Shown here in pieces: positions 10,229-18,762 of a DNA stretch of 64,000 bases. This DNA comes from Micromonospora sp. LH3U1 (GTDB taxonomy: Bacteria; Actinomycetota; Actinomycetes; Mycobacteriales; Micromonosporaceae). The notes under the pieces were generated by a model. That model did not search any database, was not told the DNA's origin, and saw nothing but the letters and a program-made list of their open reading frames with translations. The DNA lies in NCBI RefSeq assembly GCF_028475105.1, contig NZ_CP116936.1:124001-188000 (forward strand). The letters are read 5' to 3'. How positions within the stretch are numbered: position 1 is the first letter of the stretch; every line of letters begins with the position of its first letter. The translations under genes were made by a program, and so were the position numbers.

Positions 10229-10660
10229 TCAGCCGAGGCGGCGGTTTTCCCGGACCAGGCCGCCTTCGCACCAGTCCCGGTAGGCGAAGAGATCCGGTCG
10301 GGCCAGCAGCACCCTGCCGTTGTGCGCCCAGATCTTCATCAGCTCGTCGCCGTCACGCTCGGCCTGCTCGACGATCTTGCGGAAGCGGCGCTTCGGGTGG
10401 GCGCGGAAGTTCGTCCGAATGCCGTCGGCCGCGTAGATGTAGAGGCAGTGCAGCGCGAAACGCCGGGCCGGGCAGGTCGGATCCATCGCCAACTCAAAGA
10501 GTGTCAAGACCAGTCGGTCACCGGAGACCAGCAGGTCCCAGTCGGGTGGCATCGAGGCCAACGGCACCGAATCGGGCTGGTACGCCCAAGCTCGCAACTC
10601 CGCCGGAGTCGGATCGACGGGGTTGGCGAAGCCGTGGAACGTCGACTCCTGCACGCTCAC
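10229..10660 (-). CDS. Conserved hypothetical protein, 143 aa
   Basis: The start chosen is GTG 10660 because GGAAGG stands 8 bases upstream; the open frame continues further 5' without a ribosome site. The protein is soluble, with a hydrophobic helical centre (DRLVLTLFELAMD, ALHCLYIYAAD) and a basic segment (RAHPKRRFRKIVEQAERDGD). No known domain is recognised. It follows the antiporter genes on the same strand after about 140 bases. Confidence 0.7.
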   Translation of the reverse strand: MSVQESTFHGFANPVDPTPAELRAWAYQPDSVPLASMPPDWDLLVSGDRLVLTLFELAMDPTCPARRFALHCLYIYAADGIRTNFRAHPKRRFRKIVEQAERDGDELMKIWAHNGRVLLARPDLFAYRDWCEGGLVRENRRLG

Positions 10661-10800
10661 CGGCCAACCTTCCGCTCTCGCCCGCGTTGACACTGGCTGC
10701 CTGCGGACCCTGGCTGCTGGGGCGAAACGGTAACCCGCCGCCGGTTGCTGCGGTAGTCCCCCTGGGGAGCAATTCAGCAACCGTTGGTCGGGCTTGGTCG

Positions 10801-12006
10801 TCAGTCGTGGATCGGCACCGGCGCCGGCCGCTGAGCCGCCGCACGGTTGCGCAACCACCGCTTGAACCACGGGAAGTCCGGCAGCCGGGCCAGTATCGGC
10901 CCGGTCACCACGGTGATCAGGACGTACGTCGCGGCCAGCGCTGCCAACCGCGGCTCGACGCTCCCGGCTGCCACCGCGAGCCCGGCGATGACGATGGAGA
11001 ACTCACCTCGGGGTACGAGTGCCAGGCCGGTCCGCCATCGACCGGGTTCCGCGATGCCGACGCGGCGGGCCGCGAGGTAGCCGGTGAGCGTCTTCGTCGC
11101 CATGGTGATCACGGCCAGCGCGAGCGCCGGCAGCAGCACCGGCGGGATGTCCCGTGGGTCGGTGACCAGGCCGAAGAAGACGAAGAACACCGCGGCGAAC
11201 AGGTCCCGCAGCGGGGAGAGCAACTCGGTCGCGTGGTGCGCCACCGGACCGGAGAGCGCGATGCCGACCAGGAACGCACCGACCGCCGCCGATACCTGCA
11301 GCTTCGCCGCTAGGCCGGCGATCAGCAAGGTCAGACCGAGTACGCCGAGCAGCAGCGCCTCCGGATCCTTCGCCGACAGGGCGGACGAGATGAAATGGCC
11401 GTACCGGATGGCGACCACCAGCACGAGCAGCACCGTGCCCACCGCGACGGCGAGCGCGATGCCACCGCCGAGCAGACCGGTGCCGGCCAACACGGCGGTG
11501 ACCAGCGGCAGGTAGAGCGCCATCGCCAGGTCCTCGATCACCAGGACCGAGAGGATCACCGGGGTTTCCCGGTTACCGAGTCGTCCCAGGTCGGCGAGGA
11601 CCTTGGCGATCACCCCGGAGGAGGAGACCCAGGTGATGCCGCCGAGCACCAGGGCGGCCACCCAGTCCCAGCCGAGGAGCAGGGCGAACCCCGCGCCGGG
11701 CAGCGCGTTGAGCACGCCGTCGATCAGCCCTGCCGGGGCCGCCGACCGCAGGTTGCCGACCAACTCGTTGGCCGAGTATTCCAAGCCGAGCATGACCAGC
11801 AGCAGGATGACGCCGATCTCGGCGCCGACCGCGAAGAACTCCTCGCTGGCGGCGAGCGGAAGCAACCCGCCGTGCCCGAACGCCAGCCCGGCGAACAGGT
11901 AGAGAGGGATCGGTGAGAGGCCTACCCGGCGGCTGAGCCGGCCGAGGACACCAAGCAGCAGCAGCAGCGCGCCGACTTCGACGAGCAGAGTGGTGGAATC
12001 GTGCAT
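10801..12006 (-). CDS. CPA2-family cation/proton antiporter, membrane subunit
   Basis: 401 residues with about 11-12 membrane segments covering nearly the whole chain (for example VGALLLLLGVLG, ILLLVMLGLEY, AVFFVFFGLVTDP). The GLEYSANEL and PRGEFSIVIAG segments are typical of KefB/KhtU-type transporters. It lacks the cytosolic TrkA-N domain of KefB; instead a separate TrkA-C subunit is encoded 5 bases upstream. Such pairs (KhtU/KhtT, YjbQ-like) export K+ or NH4+ in exchange for protons. The ion is not determined by the sequence. Confidence 0.88.
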   Translation of the reverse strand: MHDSTTLLVEVGALLLLLGVLGRLSRRVGLSPIPLYLFAGLAFGHGGLLPLAASEEFFAVGAEIGVILLLVMLGLEYSANELVGNLRSAAPAGLIDGVLNALPGAGFALLLGWDWVAALVLGGITWVSSSGVIAKVLADLGRLGNRETPVILSVLVIEDLAMALYLPLVTAVLAGTGLLGGGIALAVAVGTVLLVLVVAIRYGHFISSALSAKDPEALLLGVLGLTLLIAGLAAKLQVSAAVGAFLVGIALSGPVAHHATELLSPLRDLFAAVFFVFFGLVTDPRDIPPVLLPALALAVITMATKTLTGYLAARRVGIAEPGRWRTGLALVPRGEFSIVIAGLAVAAGSVEPRLAALAATYVLITVVTGPILARLPDFPWFKRWLRNRAAAQRPAPVPIHD

Positions 12007-12011
12007 CCGCC

Positions 12012-12512
12012 TCAGCCGTCCGGGTCACTGTCGGCGAGGATGGCGGACACGCCGTCGAGACCCCTGCGGGTCCCGACAACGACCACCACGTCACCGGCCG
12101 CGAAGCGGAAGGAGGGGAGTGGCGAGACGATCACTTCGCCTTCGCGCAACACCGCCACGATGGAGGCGCTGGTGCGGGTACGCGCCTTGGTGTCGCCGAG
12201 CTTGCGGTTGACGTACGGCGACCCCGCCGTGATGGCGATCTGCTCGGTGAGCAGCCCGGCGGCCTGTTCGCGGAGCCCGGAGAGCTGCCCGAGCATCAGC
12301 GACGCGCCGAGGATGTCGGCCAGAGCCTCAGCCTCGTCGTCGGTCAGCGGAATGTCCGCCTGACAGGCGTCGGGATCGTCTGGGTCGTAGAGAACGAGAT
12401 CACGGCGGCCATTGCGGTGGGAAACCACGCCCAGGCGGCGTCCGGACTCCGTCACCAGATCGTGACGAACCCCGATGCCCGGCAAGGCAGTCTGTTCAAC
12501 GCGTACTCGCAC
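12012..12512 (-). CDS. Antiporter regulatory subunit with TrkA-C domain
   Basis: 166 residues. The N-terminal half (MRVRVEQTALPGIGVRHDL) is the AmhM/KhtT-like domain that precedes RCK_C; the C-terminal half (about 85-160) is a TrkA-C domain with VNRKLGD and the closing VVVVGTRRGLDGV. It gates the partner membrane subunit encoded 5 bases downstream, probably by binding a cyclic dinucleotide or nucleotide as in KhtT-like proteins (family knowledge). The GTG start has only a weak ribosome site. Confidence 0.85.
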   Translation of the reverse strand: MRVRVEQTALPGIGVRHDLVTESGRRLGVVSHRNGRRDLVLYDPDDPDACQADIPLTDDEAEALADILGASLMLGQLSGLREQAAGLLTEQIAITAGSPYVNRKLGDTKARTRTSASIVAVLREGEVIVSPLPSFRFAAGDVVVVVGTRRGLDGVSAILADSDPDG

Positions 12513-12661
12513 CGGCCAAGGCTACCGCTTCGTGAACAGAGCGCAGATTCTGGTGGACCTGTGCCCCCGGAGGCGCGTCTCCCGCCAAGATCCACTCGGT
12601 ATCAGCGACCTCGGGGTATCCAGGGCGGTGGGTTACCCCGACATCCGCAATGTCGTGTCGA

Positions 12662-12892
12662 TCACGAGCCTCTATTCGGGTCCGTGACGTAGGTGCCCTT
12701 GCCCTGATGGCCTTCGATCAGCCCTTCGGCTTGCAGGATCAGCAGAGCCGAGCGGACCGGCTCGGCTGACACGCCATAGTGCCCGGTCATCTCGCGGAGC
12801 GAGGGCAGCTTGTCACCCGGCGCGTACTCGCCGGAGCTGATCTTGTCGCGGATGTCCTGCGCGATGCGTTGGCGGTCCGAAACTCGGGGCAT
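12662..12892 (-). CDS. Short GntR-family repressor, 76 aa
   Basis: Just a winged helix-turn-helix: RQRIAQDIRDKISSGEY, then the recognition region LREMTGHYGVSAEPVRSAL, and the wing EGLIEGHQGKGTYV. There is no effector-binding domain. ATG 12892 has AGGAG 7 bases upstream. Similar short GntR proteins occur in actinomycetes next to small genes and on integrative elements. It is divergent from a promoter at 12976-13004 that carries palindromes, so autoregulation and control of the small gene at 13169 are likely but inferred. Confidence 0.85.
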   Translation of the reverse strand: MPRVSDRQRIAQDIRDKISSGEYAPGDKLPSLREMTGHYGVSAEPVRSALLILQAEGLIEGHQGKGTYVTDPNRGS

Positions 12893-12956
12893 GGGGCGAC
12901 TCCTGGTAGGCCCCAAGATCTTCCCATGCGGATGGTCGTTCGGCCAACACTGTGCG

Positions 12957-12998
12957 TGCTAAGCATGGTCACTGGTTGTCCTGCAATGCTTTGCATTG
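12957..12998. promoter_or_regulatory. Two palindromic operators between GntR gene and small gene
   Basis: TGCT-A-AGCA lies at 12957-12965 and CAATGC-TTT-GCATTG at 12984-12998. Both are perfect inverted repeats and share the GCT/AGC core. The second falls inside the spacer of the promoter described next. The adjacent divergent GntR gene makes them candidate GntR sites. Confidence 0.6.
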
Positions 12999-13004
12999 TA
13001 TGTT
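12976..13004 (+). promoter_or_regulatory. Promoter of the small gene 13169
   Basis: TTGTCC (12976-12981) and TATGTT (12999-13004) are separated by 17 bases and drive transcription rightward. The palindrome CAATGCTTTGCATTG lies between the two boxes, a classic repressor position. Confidence 0.5.
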
Positions 13005-13145
13005 GTCGGTGCGGGCGCTTGGAGCGAAAAGCCTGGTAGGCAGCCGGCCTCTCGGCCTGGTCGTCCGCATCGCGCTGGCACGGCCGGGCGCTCCCTCGGG
13101 CGACCGGCCGTGCCAGCGATCCGCAGCGAGAGAGGATCACGAGCC

Positions 13146-13172
13146 ATGCCTCACCTGGTGCAGTGGCGATGA
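13146..13172 (+). CDS. Possible 8-codon leader ORF
   Basis: ATG 13146 follows a strong GAGAGAGG site and is read as MPHLVQWR then TGA. The stop overlaps the ATG of the next gene (ATGA at 13169-13172). The next gene has no good ribosome site of its own, so the mini-ORF may load ribosomes onto it. It is too short to judge by composition. Confidence 0.4.
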   Translation: MPHLVQWR

Positions 13173-13432
13173 CCGGGCGGTTTGTCATTCACCTGCCGGT
13201 CTCGGCGCCCGACCTGGCTCGGGCCAAGATGTTGGGCCGCACCGCCGGTCGGTCGTTGGCCTTCCTCGCCCGGATCGACCTCGGCGGGATCACCGTCTCC
13301 ACCGAGGACGACCAGGGGGTGCGGCACTGGGTCTTCTGCGATCAGCGGTTGGACGGCGGCCGTCGCTGCGTACTGCGTGCCGACCATGAGACCCCCTGCA
13401 CTGCCCGCCTGCCCCGACGATTCGGCCGGTAG
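13169..13432 (+). CDS. Hypothetical protein, 87 aa
   Basis: Starts at ATG 13169, directly coupled to the 8-codon ORF; a GTG six bases upstream is possible. The protein begins MTGRFVIHLPVSAPDLARA and has two cysteines (VFCDQRL and ETPCTARL) plus a third (GGRRCVLR) that together could bind a metal or form a disulfide. No family is recognised. It is paired with the divergent GntR gene. Confidence 0.6.
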   Translation: MTGRFVIHLPVSAPDLARAKMLGRTAGRSLAFLARIDLGGITVSTEDDQGVRHWVFCDQRLDGGRRCVLRADHETPCTARLPRRFGR

Positions 13433-13447
13433 GGCCGCGACGGAAGG

Positions 13448-13526
13448 TTGATCAACTCGGTTTTGGTGATGTCGCGGTGTCCCGGCAGTCCGGATGCCCC
13501 GACTTCCGGGAAGCCGAGTGGATCAA
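13448..13526. repeat. Long imperfect intergenic palindrome
   Basis: TTGATCAACTCGG (13448-13460) pairs with CCGAGTGGATCAA (13514-13526) with one mismatch, and parts of the inside also pair (GATGTCG, GTGTCC against GGATGCC, CGACTTC). It stands between convergent genes and ends in TTGATCA like the four other palindromes in the window. Confidence 0.6.
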
Positions 13527-13562
13527 GCGCCGGAGCCTGGGACGCGCCGGAGTGCGCCGTGG

Positions 13563-14699
13563 TCAGCGGAGGCTGGCGAAGAACTCGCGGATGTCGGTGA
13601 CCAGCACCTCGGTGGCCTGGTGGGCGGCGTAGTGACCGCCGACGTCGCCGCGGCCCTCGACGTCCGTCTCGTACGCCGTCCAGCGGACGATGTTCGAGTG
13701 GTCCCGCTCGGCGAAGCGGCGTATGGACTGGAAGTCGCCGGGGAACATGGCCAGCGCGGTCGGCGCGGTGGTCGGCGCGGTCGGTGGCTGCTCGGCGTGC
13801 GCGTCCTCCCAGTAGAACCGGATCGCCGAGGCGGCCGTGCCGGTGAACCAGTAGAGCGCCACGTTGGCCAGGACGAAGTCGACGTCCAGGCTCTCGTCGA
13901 AGAGCTGGGCGTTCCAGGCGAGCAGCCCGACCGGGGAGTCGGCCAGCGCGAACGCCAGGGTCTGCGGCTGCTGGCTGTGCACCTGGTTGAAGGAGAACTT
14001 GTTCTCGTAGAACCACTGCAGGTGCGCCAGCGCCGCCTGGTCCGCCTCGGAGAGCCCGGCGAACTCGGTCGGGTCGCCCGAGGGGAACGAGAAGAGCTGG
14101 GTGACGTGTACGCCGAGCACGTGCTCCGGGTCGACCCGGCCCAGTTCCGGCGCGACCATCGAGCCGGCGTCGTTGCCGATCGCGCCGTAGCTGTCGTACC
14201 CCAGGCGGTTCATCAGCTCGGCCCAGGCGCGGGCGGTGCGGTGCCGGTTCCAGCCCGCGCTGCGGGTCGGGCCGGAGAACCCGAAACCGGGCAGCGACGG
14301 GATGACCACGTGGAAGGCCGGCGCGTCCGGGTTGGTCGGCTCGGTGAGCGGGGCGATCACGTCGAGGTATTCCAGCACCGAGCCGGGCCAGCCGTGGGTG
14401 AGCACCAGCGGGGTGGCGTCCGGCCGGGATGACCGGACGTGCAGGAAGTGGATCTGCTCGCCGTCGATCTCGGTGACGAATTGGGGGTGCGCGTTCAGTT
14501 GGGCTTCGACGGCCCGCCAGTCGAACCCGTCGCGCCACCGGTCGGCGAGGGCGCGCACCCGGTCGGTGCTCATTCCGTAGGCGTCGCCCGCGCCGGGCAG
14601 GTCGGCGGGCCAGATGGTGCGGCCCAGTCGGTCGGCCAGGTCGTCGAGGGCGGTCTGCGGGATCTCGACGCGGAACGGGCGGATGGTGGTGCCGGTCAT
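13563..14699 (-). CDS. Epoxide hydrolase (EHN domain plus alpha/beta hydrolase)
   Basis: 378 residues. The N-terminal EHN domain (about 1-105, starting RPFRVEIPQTALDDLADRL) is typical of juvenile-hormone/microsomal-type epoxide hydrolases. The hydrolase core has the oxyanion motif HGWPGS (near residue 105), the nucleophile elbow as GNDAG with Asp as nucleophile, and a C-terminal His region (ERDHSN). It opens epoxides to diols in the cytosol; the substrate is unknown. It is transcribed away from a TetR gene, with matching palindromes between them. Confidence 0.88.
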   Translation of the reverse strand: MTGTTIRPFRVEIPQTALDDLADRLGRTIWPADLPGAGDAYGMSTDRVRALADRWRDGFDWRAVEAQLNAHPQFVTEIDGEQIHFLHVRSSRPDATPLVLTHGWPGSVLEYLDVIAPLTEPTNPDAPAFHVVIPSLPGFGFSGPTRSAGWNRHRTARAWAELMNRLGYDSYGAIGNDAGSMVAPELGRVDPEHVLGVHVTQLFSFPSGDPTEFAGLSEADQAALAHLQWFYENKFSFNQVHSQQPQTLAFALADSPVGLLAWNAQLFDESLDVDFVLANVALYWFTGTAASAIRFYWEDAHAEQPPTAPTTAPTALAMFPGDFQSIRRFAERDHSNIVRWTAYETDVEGRGDVGGHYAAHQATEVLVTDIREFFASLR

Positions 14700-14713
14700 C
14701 TCGGAACTCCTTT

Positions 14714-14767
14714 GGAACGGAATGTTTCGTTCTGCAATGAGAGTAGCAGACCGGAACGATCCGTTCC
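14714..14767. promoter_or_regulatory. Two palindromic TetR operators
   Basis: GGAACG-ATC-CGTTCC (14753-14767) is a perfect palindrome. GAACG-N8-CGTTC (14715-14732) is a second related site. They lie in the 85-base gap between the epoxide hydrolase and the divergent TetR gene, so the regulator probably represses both. Confidence 0.7.
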
Positions 14768-14784
14768 ACTGTTAGTCTGAGGCC

Positions 14785-15429
14785 ATGCCGACTCCCCCCG
14801 CGAAGACGATGGCTGGCCGCCGTGCCCAGGCCGCCCGCAACGACGAGGTCATCCTGGAAGCCGCCCGTGCGGTCTTCCTCGACGACCCGAAGGCCCCGAT
14901 CGCCGCCGTCGCCGAACGCGCCGGCGTCGGCATCAGCGCCCTCTACCGGCGGTACGCGGGCAAGGAGGACCTGCTGCGCCAGCTCTGCCACGACGGGTTG
15001 CGCCGGTACGTCGCCGAGGCCGAGGTGGCCCTCGCCGAGCCGGACGACTGGGCTGCGTTCGCCGGGTTCCTGGCTCGGGTGGTCGAGGCCGACGTGCACT
15101 CGCTCACCGTCCACCTGGCCGGCACCTTCACCCCGACCGAGGAGATGGGCCGGGACGCGATGCGCGCCAACGAACTGGCCACGGCGCTGTTCCAGCGGGC
15201 CCACGCCAGCGGGCGGCTGCGACCGGACGTGGTCGTGCAGGACCTGGGGCTGGTGCTGGAGGCGTGCGCCGCGGTGCGCGTACCCGATCCGGACCGGACC
15301 GGGGAGCTGCGCCGACGCCAGCTCGCGGTGCTGCTGGCAGGTCTCTCGGCGGCCCCGGCCACGGACCCGCTGCCCGGCCCGCCCCCGGTGGCCGGTGAGT
15401 TCGACTGGCGGTGGCGCCGTCGAGGGTGA
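14785..15429 (+). CDS. TetR/AcrR-family regulator
   Basis: 214 residues with an N-terminal helix-turn-helix (about 15-65: ILEAARAVFLDDPKAPIAAV then ERAGVGISALYRRYAGKEDLL) and a helical ligand-binding domain. The C-terminus is basic and Pro-rich. It is divergent from the epoxide hydrolase and the intergenic GGAACG palindromes are its likely binding sites. The inducer is unknown; an epoxide or its precursor is a guess. clpB follows downstream with its own operator. Confidence 0.88.
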   Translation: MPTPPAKTMAGRRAQAARNDEVILEAARAVFLDDPKAPIAAVAERAGVGISALYRRYAGKEDLLRQLCHDGLRRYVAEAEVALAEPDDWAAFAGFLARVVEADVHSLTVHLAGTFTPTEEMGRDAMRANELATALFQRAHASGRLRPDVVVQDLGLVLEACAAVRVPDPDRTGELRRRQLAVLLAGLSAAPATDPLPGPPPVAGEFDWRWRRRG

Positions 15430-15448
15430 TGGGTGTCACAGCGGTAGG

Positions 15449-15469
15449 GTTGAGCGGAATACGCTCAAC
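15449..15469. promoter_or_regulatory. HAIR element, HspR operator of clpB
   Basis: GTTGAGC-N7-GCTCAAC is a perfect 7+7+7 inverted repeat matching the HspR consensus in its TTGAG/CTCAA core. It is 48 bases before the clpB start. Control of clpB by HspR is known in mycobacteria and Streptomyces. Confidence 0.85.
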
Positions 15470-15516
15470 TCTGGTTGTGTCCAACCCAGATGGACAACGC
15501 CGATCCGGGGGAGCCC

Positions 15517-18108
15517 ATGAACACCGAAAGACTCACCACCAAGAGCCGCGAAACCATCACGGGCGCCGTCGCGCTGGCCAACCAGCGTGGTCACGCCACC
15601 GTGGAGTCCTGGCACCTGCTGCTGTCACTCCTGGACACCGATGGCTCGACCGCCACCGGTCTGCTGCGCGCCGTCGGGGCCGACCCCGCCGAGCTGCGCC
15701 GGGCCGCCCAGCGCGCGGTCGACGCCCTTCCGGCCGCGCGCGGCTCGAGCATCGCCGAGCCGACGTTGGCTCGGGAGTTCGTCAACGCCATCGGAGCCGC
15801 CGAGCAGATCGCCCGGCCGTTGGGCGACGAATACACCTCCACCGAGCACCTGCTCGCTGGCCTGGCCCGGGTGGGCGGCGCGGTGTCCGGTGCGCTGAAG
15901 ACGGCCGGTGCCACCGAGGAGGCCCTGGTCGCCGCCTTCCCGACCGTTCGGGGTGGGGATCGACGGGTCACCACCGCCGACCCGGAGCAGACCTATCAGG
16001 CCCTGACCAAGTACGGCGTCGACCTCACCGCCAGCGCCCGGGACGGCAAGATCGACCCGGTCATCGGCCGCGACTCGGAGATCCGCCGGGTCATCCAGGT
16101 GCTCTCCCGGCGTACCAAGAACAATCCGGTGCTGATCGGTGAGCCCGGCGTGGGCAAGACCGCGATCGTCGAGGGTCTGGCCCAGCGGATCGTCACCGGC
16201 GACGTGCCCGAGTCGCTGCGCGACAAGAAGTTGATCTCGCTGGATCTCGGCGCGATGGTCGCCGGTGCGCAGTACCGCGGCCAGTTCGAGGAGCGGTTGA
16301 AATCCGTACTGGAGGAGATCAAGAACTCCAACGGGCAGGTCATCACGTTCCTCGACGAGCTGCACACCGTCGTCGGCGCAGGCAAGGGCGAAGGCTCGAT
16401 GGACGCCGGCAACATGCTCAAGCCGATGCTGGCCCGTGGTGAGCTGCGGATGGTGGGGGCCACCACGCTGGACGAGTACCGGGAGCACATCGAGAAGGAC
16501 CCGGCGTTGGAGCGTCGTTTCCAGCCGGTGCTGGTCGGCGAGCCGACGATCGAGGACACCATCGGCATCCTGCGTGGGCTCAAGGAGCGCTACGAGGTGC
16601 ACCACGGCGTACGGATCACCGACGCCGCGCTGGTCGCCGCCGCGACGCTGTCGGACCGCTACATCACCGAGCGGTTCCTGCCGGACAAGGCGATCGACCT
16701 GGTCGACGAGTCCGCGTCCCGGCTCCGGATGGAGATCGACTCCCGGCCGGTCGAGGTTGACGAGATCGAGCGGGCGGTCCGCCGGCTGGAGATCGAGGAG
16801 ATGGCGCTGGCCAAGGAGCTGGACGCCGCCTCGGCCGAGCGGTTGGAGCGACTTCGTAAGGAGTTGGCCGACAAGCGTGAGCAGCTCACCGTGCTCTCCG
16901 AGCGCTGGCAGACCGAGAAGAGCCACATCACCAAGCTCTCCACCGCCAAGGAGGAGCTGGAGCGCCTCGGCGGCGAGGCCGAGCGGGCCGAGCGGGACGG
17001 GGAGTTGGAGAGGGCCGCCGAGCTGCGCTACGGCCGGATCCCCGCGCTCAAGGTCGAGCTGAAGCAGGCCGAGGAGGAGCTGGCCCAGCTCCAGGCCGAT
17101 GGCGCGATGCTCAAGGAGGAGGTCGGCGCCGACGACATCGCCGCAGTGGTCGCCTCCTGGACCGGCATCCCCGCCGGTCGCCTTCTGGAGGGCGAGACGG
17201 CCAAGCTGCTGCGGATGGAGGAGTCCCTGGGCGGCCGGGTGGTCGGCCAGGCCGAGGCGGTGGGCGCGGTCTCCGACGCGGTACGCCGTGCCCGAGCCGG
17301 TATCGCCGATCCGGACCGCCCGACGGGCAGCTTCCTCTTCCTCGGCCCCACCGGGGTCGGCAAGACGGAGCTGGCCAAGGCCCTCGCCGAGTTCCTCTTC
17401 GACGACGAGCGGGCGATGGTCCGCATCGACATGAGCGAGTACGGCGAGAAGCACTCGGTCGCTCGGCTGTTGGGTGCCCCGCCCGGTTACGTCGGTTACA
17501 CCGAGGGTGGGCAGCTCACCGAGGCGGTGCGCCGTCGGCCGTACTCCGTGGTCCTGTTGGACGAGGTGGAGAAGGCCCACCCGGACGTCTTCGACGTGCT
17601 GCTCCAGGTGCTCGACGACGGCCGGCTCACCGACGGCCAGGGCCGCACGGTGGATTTCCGGAACGCGATCCTGATCCTCACGTCCAACCTGGGGTCGTCG
17701 GTGATCAGCGACCTGACGCTGGCCGATGAGCAGCGTCGGGAGGGTGTCCTGGCCGTGGTCCGGTCGCACTTCAAGCCGGAGTTCCTCAACCGGCTGGACG
17801 ACATCGTGGTCTTCGCCTCGCTGCGCGGCGACGACCTGCGCTCCATCGTCGACATCCAGCTGGACCGGCTGCGGCGGCGGCTGGCTGACCGCAGGCTCGG
17901 CATGGAGATCACCGACGCCGCTCGGGGTTGGCTCGCGGAGCACGGCTACGACCCGATCTACGGTGCCCGCCCGCTACGCCGCCTGGTCCAGACGGCAATC
18001 GGCGACCAGTTGGCAAAAGCCCTCCTGTCCGGCCAGATCCGCGACGGCGAAACGGTGAAGGTAGACCGAGCCACCGAAGCCAACACCCTGACGGTCACCC
18101 CCGCCTGA
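15517..18108 (+). CDS. clpB: Disaggregase ClpB (Hsp100)
   Basis: 863 residues from ATG 15517, which has GGGGGAG just upstream. Clp N-domain repeats (about 1-150), first AAA+ module with Walker A GEPGVGKT and Walker B FLDELH, the coiled-coil middle domain (about 400-520), and the second AAA+ module with GPTGVGKTE and LLDEVEK, closing with the ClpB C-terminal domain ([13 protein letters not shown]). It pulls aggregated proteins apart together with DnaK/DnaJ/GrpE. A HAIR operator upstream places it under HspR. A 22-bp-arm palindrome follows the stop. Confidence 0.98.
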   Translation: MNTERLTTKSRETITGAVALANQRGHATVESWHLLLSLLDTDGSTATGLLRAVGADPAELRRAAQRAVDALPAARGSSIAEPTLAREFVNAIGAAEQIARPLGDEYTSTEHLLAGLARVGGAVSGALKTAGATEEALVAAFPTVRGGDRRVTTADPEQTYQALTKYGVDLTASARDGKIDPVIGRDSEIRRVIQVLSRRTKNNPVLIGEPGVGKTAIVEGLAQRIVTGDVPESLRDKKLISLDLGAMVAGAQYRGQFEERLKSVLEEIKNSNGQVITFLDELHTVVGAGKGEGSMDAGNMLKPMLARGELRMVGATTLDEYREHIEKDPALERRFQPVLVGEPTIEDTIGILRGLKERYEVHHGVRITDAALVAAATLSDRYITERFLPDKAIDLVDESASRLRMEIDSRPVEVDEIERAVRRLEIEEMALAKELDAASAERLERLRKELADKREQLTVLSERWQTEKSHITKLSTAKEELERLGGEAERAERDGELERAAELRYGRIPALKVELKQAEEELAQLQADGAMLKEEVGADDIAAVVASWTGIPAGRLLEGETAKLLRMEESLGGRVVGQAEAVGAVSDAVRRARAGIADPDRPTGSFLFLGPTGVGKTELAKALAEFLFDDERAMVRIDMSEYGEKHSVARLLGAPPGYVGYTEGGQLTEAVRRRPYSVVLLDEVEKAHPDVFDVLLQVLDDGRLTDGQGRTVDFRNAILILTSNLGSSVISDLTLADEQRREGVLAVVRSHFKPEFLNRLDDIVVFASLRGDDLRSIVDIQLDRLRRRLADRRLGMEITDAARGWLAEHGYDPIYGARPLRRLVQTAIGDQLAKALLSGQIRDGETVKVDRATEANTLTVTPA

Positions 18109-18114
18109 ACGCGG

Positions 18115-18170
18115 TGATCAAGAGGTTTGCGTCATGGCGGCGTTTTCTCATGACGCAAACCTCTTGATCA
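18115..18170. repeat. Intergenic palindrome with 22-bp arms (copy 1)
   Basis: The left arm (18115-18136) begins TGATCAAGAGGTTTGCGTCA and pairs perfectly with the right arm (18149-18170) around a 12-base loop. It begins 6 bases after the clpB stop and may terminate transcription. Copies 2 and 3 at 39980 and 41053 have nearly the same arms. Confidence 0.85.
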
Positions 18171-18209
18171 ACAGGGTGGAGTGGGGGCTGGCGGGGAAAG
18201 GGTGGAGGC

Positions 18210-18590
18210 ATGTTTGGGATGCGGAAGGCTTGGGAGCGGGAACTGGACGCGGCCGTCGACGAGTTGGTGGCGGCTGACACGCTCGCCTTTGGCGGAGTGG
18301 GGATCGCCGGCACGCTGCTGCCGGTGACCGAGGCGTACCACCGGGTCGAGGCCGCCCTCGGCGACCACCCCGAGGAGGCGCGTCGCCAGCTCGACCGGGT
18401 GCTGGCCGACGGCACACCCGCCGGCCGGGCGTACGCGGCCACGCTGCTGGAACGGATCGACCCGGCGGCGGCCCGAGCGGCCTGGACGTCGCTGCGGGAC
18501 GACCCCAGCGAGTTCACCACCTTCGTCGGCTGCGTCATGGACCGCGAAACCCTTGGAAAGTACGCCAGCCAGCGGCTCGCCGCGGCTTGA
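18210..18590 (+). CDS. Hypothetical protein, 126 aa
   Basis: Starts at ATG with GGGTGGAGG upstream. The protein is helical and soluble: ERELDAAVDELVAADTLAFGGVG, then helical repeats such as EAYHRVEAALGDHPEEARRQLDRVL. The repeated short helices suggest a HEAT- or TPR-like bundle, but no family is recognised. It lies alone between clpB and the DUF4178 gene. Confidence 0.7.
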   Translation: MFGMRKAWERELDAAVDELVAADTLAFGGVGIAGTLLPVTEAYHRVEAALGDHPEEARRQLDRVLADGTPAGRAYAATLLERIDPAAARAAWTSLRDDPSEFTTFVGCVMDRETLGKYASQRLAAA

Positions 18591-18762
18591 ACCATTCGCA
18601 GGCACCGGGAGAGCCAACGCCCGCCCGGCCGCCCCGGTGCAACCACGCACTCCGGGCGACCCCACGGGTGCCGTCGGTAGCTGAGCTGTCGGTCACGGTA
18701 CGGGTCCCGCTGATGCCGAAGGTTGTTACCGTCTGCGCCGAAGTACCTGGGGGGATGGTCGG

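Noticed and set aside
13342..15204. 620-residue minus-strand frame over the epoxide hydrolase
   Set aside because: It is a shadow of the epoxide hydrolase and TetR genes; the 13563-14699 frame has full domain support.
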